A stretch of DNA of 10,819 nucleotides from Bacillota bacterium (GTDB lineage: Bacteria > Bacillota > Proteinivoracia > UBA4975), in contig JAAYHI010000015.1 of the NCBI GenBank assembly GCA_012727415.1, forward strand, positions 1 to 10,819. Direction: 5' to 3'. Position 1 is the stretch's first letter. Each line of letters starts with the position of its first letter. The notes beneath the pieces are model-generated. The model was not told where the DNA came from and did no database searches. It saw only the letters and a list, made by a program, of their open reading frames with translations. A program made the translations under genes and the position numbers. Shown piece by piece: positions 6,445 to 10,819 of this stretch.

Positions 6445-8385
6445 TCAGCGCCGGGGCAGGACATGAGCATAATAGTCCTTATCCAGAATCATGGCGGAGT
6501 AGTACAGCTTTCTCGCCACAATGGCCGCCACCGACTCCTCATACCCTTCTTCCACGCTGGCACCGGGATTTGGCTCAAACTGATCGCTGCCGGCATCATA
6601 CCTGCCCCGGGCAGAGATGAAACTGCCGTCGGCGAAGACGACCAGGGGCTCAGCGCCGGAGTGAATGTCCCGGCCCATGAGCAGGCGGGAATCGTACTCC
6701 AGGCCCAGGAGATTGGACAAAGTGGGAATGATATCGGCACTGCAGCACGGTTCGTCAATAACCATTGGCTCCATGCCCTTAGTCCAAAGGATGAAGGCGT
6801 TGCGATAGAGCTCAAAGTTGTCTAATTTTTCCCCGGCCAGTTCTTCCAGGGCGGGCTGGGGAAGCCCGTAGGGATAATGATCAGAGCTGATGGCGATTAA
6901 GGTCTTGTCTGCAACGCCAGCTTCCTCCAACTTTCGCAACAGGTATTCCATGGCGCGGTCAAATTCAATTTGCGTGGCCAGGTAGGCTTTGGCGGCGTCG
7001 GAGTAAGGCAAGTCCTTGACATATTTTTTATTCTTGGCGGCCATCTCATTGCCGTAAAAGTTGTAATTGAGATGCCCGCTGACAGTCATATAATAGGCGT
7101 GGAACTGATGCTCGCCCAGATATTCGGGAATTGACTTTTCCATCATCTCCAGGTCAGAGCGGGGCCAGGCTTTTTTCATCACCAGGCCGTTGCCGATACC
7201 CTTGTATTCATAACCCATATTGGGATGAGAAAGGTGGCGGCTGTAGTATTTATAACTGTGGTTATGGTAGGCAACAGTCTGGTAGCCCAGGCCTTTCAAC
7301 TGGTTCCCCATGACAAAAGGCATGCAGTTATCGGCAGATTCCTTAAAGCTCCAAGTCCCGGACTTGGGAAGGAGGCCGGTGCAGGCCACATATTCTCCGT
7401 CAGAGGTGCTTACCCCCCACAAGGGGGTATAAAAGTTAGTAAACTTATAGCCTTCCTGCATCATTTTATACAGGGTGGGAGTGACGTCTTCCCGCACTGC
7501 CAGGTGGGAAAAGCCCTCGGCAGTAATAAGGATGAGGTTGTAACCCTGGTATTTGCCGGTAAAGGCGTTCTTTTTTGTGGGAGGAACAATACGGAAATAT
7601 CTGTGCATAGCGCGAATTTCCTCATCGGTTTCGGTGTTGAGCAACTGGTCGAAGTCAATATTCAACACATTATACTCTTCCTTATCTTCAGGAGGGATCT
7701 TACCCGGAACTTCCTCTCCCGGCAAAGGCGGAGGAGTAACAGCCGGAGTCCAGCCTGTGATCAGACGCTGGAAGTCTAGGCGCATAGTGGTAATGAGGCC
7801 AAGTTTTTGTACGGAATGAACGGGAAAGCTCTTTTCATAGTAATAAGAATAGGCGGAAGAGGATTGATGTTCGCCAGCCTGGACGACAGCGACGCCGCCG
7901 GCATAGCTCAGCACTATTACCGCCGCCAGCATTGCCCGCAAAGCCCAGCGAATCCTGGCAAAAGAAAACATCTTTCTGCCGGCAGCCAGCAGTACCGCCA
8001 GGGGCAGGAAGAGTAAGAGAACCTTAAGGCCGTTATTTATAATGGCATGCAGTGCCTCCCGCCAAAACTGCCAGACCTGGCCGGCGTTGCCGACGGAGTA
8101 CAGAGAGTAGAAGGTGGTAAAAATGCTGTGGTAAATGAGTTGGGAGGCAAATATCCCACCGGCCAAACCAAGGCAGATGGCGGCAAGGATGCGGTTGACC
8201 CTGGGAGTAAACAAAGAACAGAGAATAAAGGTAAAAACCGCTGCCCCAACGGCAAATAAGACAATGATTACCTGATCCAGAGAAAAAATGCTGCCGCCTA
8301 CAGTAAAGAAACGCAGCACTAATTCCAGCCAGAAATAAGAGACTGAAAAATATAAAAGCAGGCTCCAGTTTTTTAATCCCTTCAT
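6445..8385 (-). CDS. Lipoteichoic acid synthase-like membrane sulfatase (LtaS family)
   Basis: The 646-residue protein has the LtaS layout: five predicted transmembrane helices (about 8-27, 38-59, 66-89, 119-137, 149-169), a linker, and a large extracytoplasmic sulfatase-fold domain (about 280-585). LtaS enzymes build polyglycerol phosphate from phosphatidylglycerol on the outer face of the membrane. The active-site set is present: Glu290 in ILITAEGF, the nucleophile Thr327 in GVSTSDGEY, His438 in VSGHLNY, and Asp502-His503 in SSDHYPYG. A Pro-rich stretch (215-235) lies in the linker. Four cysteines sit in the outer domain (335, 354, 547, 548). The ATG has GGAG (8395-8398) upstream, a promoter at 8434-8462 and a terminator at 6385-6420, so it is probably a single-gene transcript. 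It could equally be a primase (LtaP-like) or a glycolipid-modifying relative; family membership is secure, the exact product is not. Confidence 0.9.
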   Translation of the reverse strand: MKGLKNWSLLLYFSVSYFWLELVLRFFTVGGSIFSLDQVIIVLFAVGAAVFTFILCSLFTPRVNRILAAICLGLAGGIFASQLIYHSIFTTFYSLYSVGNAGQVWQFWREALHAIINNGLKVLLLFLPLAVLLAAGRKMFSFARIRWALRAMLAAVIVLSYAGGVAVVQAGEHQSSSAYSYYYEKSFPVHSVQKLGLITTMRLDFQRLITGWTPAVTPPPLPGEEVPGKIPPEDKEEYNVLNIDFDQLLNTETDEEIRAMHRYFRIVPPTKKNAFTGKYQGYNLILITAEGFSHLAVREDVTPTLYKMMQEGYKFTNFYTPLWGVSTSDGEYVACTGLLPKSGTWSFKESADNCMPFVMGNQLKGLGYQTVAYHNHSYKYYSRHLSHPNMGYEYKGIGNGLVMKKAWPRSDLEMMEKSIPEYLGEHQFHAYYMTVSGHLNYNFYGNEMAAKNKKYVKDLPYSDAAKAYLATQIEFDRAMEYLLRKLEEAGVADKTLIAISSDHYPYGLPQPALEELAGEKLDNFELYRNAFILWTKGMEPMVIDEPCCSADIIPTLSNLLGLEYDSRLLMGRDIHSGAEPLVVFADGSFISARGRYDAGSDQFEPNPGASVEEGYEESVAAIVARKLYYSAMILDKDYYAHVLPRR

Positions 8386-8433
8386 ATTAAATCACTCCAA
8401 GCTAACTTAACAGTATGAGGTCATTACTCCCTC

Positions 8434-8462
8434 ATTATACATGCAAAAAGGGTTTCCGCAAA
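8434..8462 (-). promoter_or_regulatory. Putative promoter of the LtaS-type gene
   Basis: On the minus strand TTTGCG (8457-8462, three of six matches) is followed after 17 bp by a perfect TATAAT (8434-8439). The leader to the ATG would be about 40 nt. An inverted repeat, ATGAGG (8415-8420) and CCTCAT (8430-8435), overlaps the -10 and the expected start point and might be an operator. I found no convincing divergent promoter for lemA in the same 155-bp gap (8386-8540). Confidence 0.5.
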
Positions 8463-8540
8463 GAAAAATACTGTCCTGCAGGAAAAGAAAGGCGGCGTGT
8501 AGAAAATAACGCCCATGGTAATCAGACAGGAGATGATATT

Positions 8541-9098
8541 ATGGAATGGATTCCGGTTGCCCTGGTTGTGATTTTAGTGCTGTACTTCATTATTGCCTAC
8601 AACAAATTGGTAAAAGTAAGAAATATGCTGAAGGAAGCCTGGAGCGGCATTGATGTCCAGCTGAAACGGCGCAGTGACTTAATCCCCAGCCTGGTGGAAA
8701 CAGTAAAGGGCTATAGCAGTCATGAACAGGACTTATTGCTTGAAATTGTGGAAAAGCGCGCCGCAGCCCTTGCCGCCCAGGGGACAAAGGAAAAAGGCGA
8801 GGCTGAAAATGCCCTTACCGCCGGCATTAAGAACATCTTCGCCCTGGCGGAAGCCTACCCCGACTTAAAGGCCTCAGATAACTTCCTCCACCTCCAGCAG
8901 GAACTCATTAATGTGGAAGATCAAATTCAGCTGGCCCGCCGCTATTACAACGGCACGGTGCGCCTCCTCAACAACCGCGTTGAGTCCTTCCCCAGTAACC
9001 TCATTGCGAAAATAACGGGATTTTCCCGGGCTGAGTTCTTCACTTTGGAACTGGCCACAGAAAGGACGGCACCTGAAATATCATGGGACGAAAAATAA
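8541..9098 (+). CDS. lemA: LemA family protein
   Basis: The 185-residue LemA-family protein has an N-terminal membrane helix (about 4-22, IPVALVVILVLYFIIAYN) followed by the conserved helical domain with LVKVRNMLKEAWSGIDVQLKRRSDLIPSLVETVKGY (about 24-59), the central ALAEAYPDLKASDNFLHLQQEL region, and RRYYNGTVRLLNNRVESFPSNLIAKITGF near the C-terminus. The family is widespread with no agreed biochemical function and is predicted to have a short N-terminal tail outside. The open frame begins at 8415, but the ATG at 8541 is chosen because the family homology starts there and AGGAG (8528-8532) is spaced 8 nt. Its 3' end overlaps the DUF2207 gene by 16 bp. LemA next to DUF2207 or TPM-type membrane proteins is a recurrent arrangement. 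Confidence 0.93.
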   Translation: MEWIPVALVVILVLYFIIAYNKLVKVRNMLKEAWSGIDVQLKRRSDLIPSLVETVKGYSSHEQDLLLEIVEKRAAALAAQGTKEKGEAENALTAGIKNIFALAEAYPDLKASDNFLHLQQELINVEDQIQLARRYYNGTVRLLNNRVESFPSNLIAKITGFSRAEFFTLELATERTAPEISWDEK

Positions 9099-10807
9099 GC
9101 CGCCTCCTTCTTTCCTTCCTTATCCTCCTCCTGCTGTTGCCTGCAGGGCAGGCGCAGGCTGCCGAGGAGAGAATCCTCATCTACAATGCTGACATAGTAG
9201 TCCACCCTGACGCGGCGGTCACCGTCAGCGAAAGCATCCGGGTGGTGAGCGCAGGCAAGGATATCCGCCGGGGAATCTACCGGGATATTCCCACCACATA
9301 CAAGGACAATAAAGGCAATCGGGTGAGGGTAGACTTAACTCTGCTCTCTGTCCTCCGGGACGGCAACCCCGAACCTTATACCACCGAGAAACTATCCAAT
9401 GGTATCCGCATCCGCATAGGCAGCGAAAATGTCTACCTCAACCCCGGTGAGTACACCTACACAATTACTTATAAGGTAAAGCGGGTTTTGGGTTTCTTTG
9501 ATACTCACGACGAACTCTACTGGAACGTCACCGGAAATGGCTGGGATTTCCCCATTGACTATGCCAACGCCAATGTGGCCCTGCCTCCCGGTGCCACCGT
9601 CAGTGATGCCACCGCCTATACCGGTTACATGGGCGCCACCGGCAGTGATTTCCGCACCGAGACCACCCCTGATGGGATTAGATTTTTTGCAACCCGCGCC
9701 CTGGTAGCCCGAGAAGGACTGACCATTGTTGTGGGCTGGCCTAAGGGCTATGTGGAAGAGCCCAGCTCCCGGCAAAAATTCCTTTGGTTTTTAAAAGACA
9801 ACCTCGGCATCCTCTTCTGCCTGTTGACCTTGGTCCTGTTGCCCCTGTGGTATTTATATGCCTGGAGCAAGGTGGGCCGTGATCCCCGCAAGGGAATAAT
9901 CATTCCAAGATACACGCCCCCCGAAGGCTTTTCCCCGGCTGCTATTCGCTTCATCCGCAACATGGGCTACGATAACAAAGCCTTTACCGCGGCCATTATC
10001 AATTTAGCTGTACAGGGCCGCCTCATTATCCGCCAGGATGGCAAGAAAAAATTCACCCTCATCAACACCAACGAGGACAAACCTGTGTCCCCTGACGAGG
10101 AACTCATCCATAGCCTCCTCTTCTCTCAGGGTGATGAACTGAAAATGGACAATTCCAATCACACCATTTTCGGCACCGCCGGGCTGCAACTGCATCGCAA
10201 GCTGATGGAGGCATACAAGAACAAATACTTTAAGACCAACTCTTCCTGGCTGTGGTGGGGTATCCTCGCGGCCTTCGCCTTCCTGGGCATAGGCATGCTC
10301 TATACCATCAAGTACGGCGGCTCCTGGGCATTTGTCCTCTGGATCCTTACCACCCTGGCAGTAATTGTCATCAGCATTGTCTTCGGCAAGCTTCTGAAGG
10401 CCCCCACCCTTGAGGGTCAAGCCCTCATTGATGAGATTGATGGCTTTAAGATGTTTCTGGAGGTAGCGGAAAAAGACTATCTCCAGTGGTCTGCACCCCC
10501 GGAAAGAACTCCTGAACTCTTTGAAAAATACCTGCCCCATGCCCTGGCCCTTGGCGTAGACCAGCAATGGGCAGAAAAATTCTCATCAATCCTGGCGGCT
10601 GTCAGTGCCTCAGGCCAGGAATACAGACCTGTCTGGTATCAGGGCCAATCCATGAGGAGCTTTTCCGCCGTCGGCTTTGCCAGTACCCTGAACAACACCT
10701 TCAGCAGCAGCATAGTTGCAGCCCAAAGCGCTCCGGGTTCCTCCTCGGGCTTCTCCGGCGGCTCTTCCGGCGGCGGCGGTGGAGGCGGCGGTGGCGGCGG
10801 CTGGTAA
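9083..10807 (+). CDS. DUF2207 membrane protein with glycine-rich C-terminus
   Basis: The 574-residue protein starts with a signal peptide (KISRLLLSFLILLLLLPAG, likely cleaved after AQA near residue 26-27), then a DUF2207 extracytoplasmic domain (about 30-220, with RGIYRDIP at 63-70 and ELYWNVTGNGWDFPI at 144-158). A transmembrane helix follows at about 241-260, then a cytoplasmic region (about 262-386, with VGRDPRKGIIIPRYTPPEG near the membrane), two more helices (about 388-408 and 414-435), a region of about 110 residues, and a Ser/Gly tail ending in eleven glycines and a tryptophan (551-574). The function is unknown; the family is associated with the envelope and with LemA. It has no strong ribosome binding site of its own: AAGGA lies about 17 nt from the ATG, within lemA, so translation is probably coupled to lemA termination 13 nt downstream. 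Length and layout are normal for the family. Confidence 0.92.
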   Translation: MGRKISRLLLSFLILLLLLPAGQAQAAEERILIYNADIVVHPDAAVTVSESIRVVSAGKDIRRGIYRDIPTTYKDNKGNRVRVDLTLLSVLRDGNPEPYTTEKLSNGIRIRIGSENVYLNPGEYTYTITYKVKRVLGFFDTHDELYWNVTGNGWDFPIDYANANVALPPGATVSDATAYTGYMGATGSDFRTETTPDGIRFFATRALVAREGLTIVVGWPKGYVEEPSSRQKFLWFLKDNLGILFCLLTLVLLPLWYLYAWSKVGRDPRKGIIIPRYTPPEGFSPAAIRFIRNMGYDNKAFTAAIINLAVQGRLIIRQDGKKKFTLINTNEDKPVSPDEELIHSLLFSQGDELKMDNSNHTIFGTAGLQLHRKLMEAYKNKYFKTNSSWLWWGILAAFAFLGIGMLYTIKYGGSWAFVLWILTTLAVIVISIVFGKLLKAPTLEGQALIDEIDGFKMFLEVAEKDYLQWSAPPERTPELFEKYLPHALALGVDQQWAEKFSSILAAVSASGQEYRPVWYQGQSMRSFSAVGFASTLNNTFSSSIVAAQSAPGSSSGFSGGSSGGGGGGGGGGGW

Positions 10808-10819
10808 AACAAAAAATCC

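Noticed and set aside
8415..8540. N-terminal extension of LemA by 42 residues from position 8415
   Set aside because: The extension is basic and unlike the family, it lacks a ribosome binding site, and the ATG at 8541 has AGGAG at the right distance and begins the membrane anchor.
10004..10567. Minus-strand open frame of 187 codons inside the DUF2207 gene
   Set aside because: The plus-strand DUF2207 protein is continuous and well formed here, so the opposite frame is a by-product.

Overview
The window looks like chromosomal DNA from an anaerobic, Gram-positive-type bacterium of the Clostridia, perhaps a Peptococcaceae or Moorella-like lineage. The evidence is a lipoteichoic-acid-synthase-type enzyme, strong GGAGG ribosome binding sites, use of GTG and TTG starts, a cobalamin adenosyltransferase and a CoA-disulfide-reductase/rhodanese fusion. 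This placement is an inference from gene content and style, not from a marker gene. There is no integrase, intact transposase, CRISPR array, tRNA or rRNA.

Layout, left to right. (1) Positions 1-117 appear to hold the promoter, ribosome binding site and first codons of a minus-strand gene that runs off the left edge. (2) 165-1802 (minus) encodes a two-domain persulfide/CoA-disulfide reductase with a C-terminal rhodanese. (3) 1803-1970 is an intergenic stretch with a 32-bp nested palindrome (1937-1968) that resembles dispersed repeats seen in Firmicutes and could also act as a terminator. (4) 1971-6316 (minus) is a tightly packed five-gene operon, transcribed moxR, DUF58, DUF4129 membrane protein, thpR, cobO. 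Every junction overlaps or abuts, and there is a good sigma-A-type promoter in front of moxR. (5) 6445-8385 (minus) is an LtaS-type sulfatase with its own promoter and a clear rho-independent terminator that sits directly against the moxR promoter. (6) Divergently, 8541-9098 and 9083-10807 (plus) encode LemA and a DUF2207 membrane protein with a glycine-rich tail, overlapping by 16 bp.

Most of the window is therefore an envelope neighbourhood: a polyglycerol-phosphate-type polymer synthase, a MoxR ATPase with its DUF58 and DUF4129 partners, and a LemA/DUF2207 pair. Two genes of unrelated known function, an RNA 2',3'-cyclic phosphodiesterase and a corrinoid adenosyltransferase, are translationally tied to the MoxR operon. 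The most notable observation is that the third MoxR-operon protein has the layout of a transglutaminase-type membrane protein (N-terminal helices, linker, single helix, DUF4129), but a Pro/Gly-rich linker of about 35 residues stands where the transglutaminase domain normally lies.
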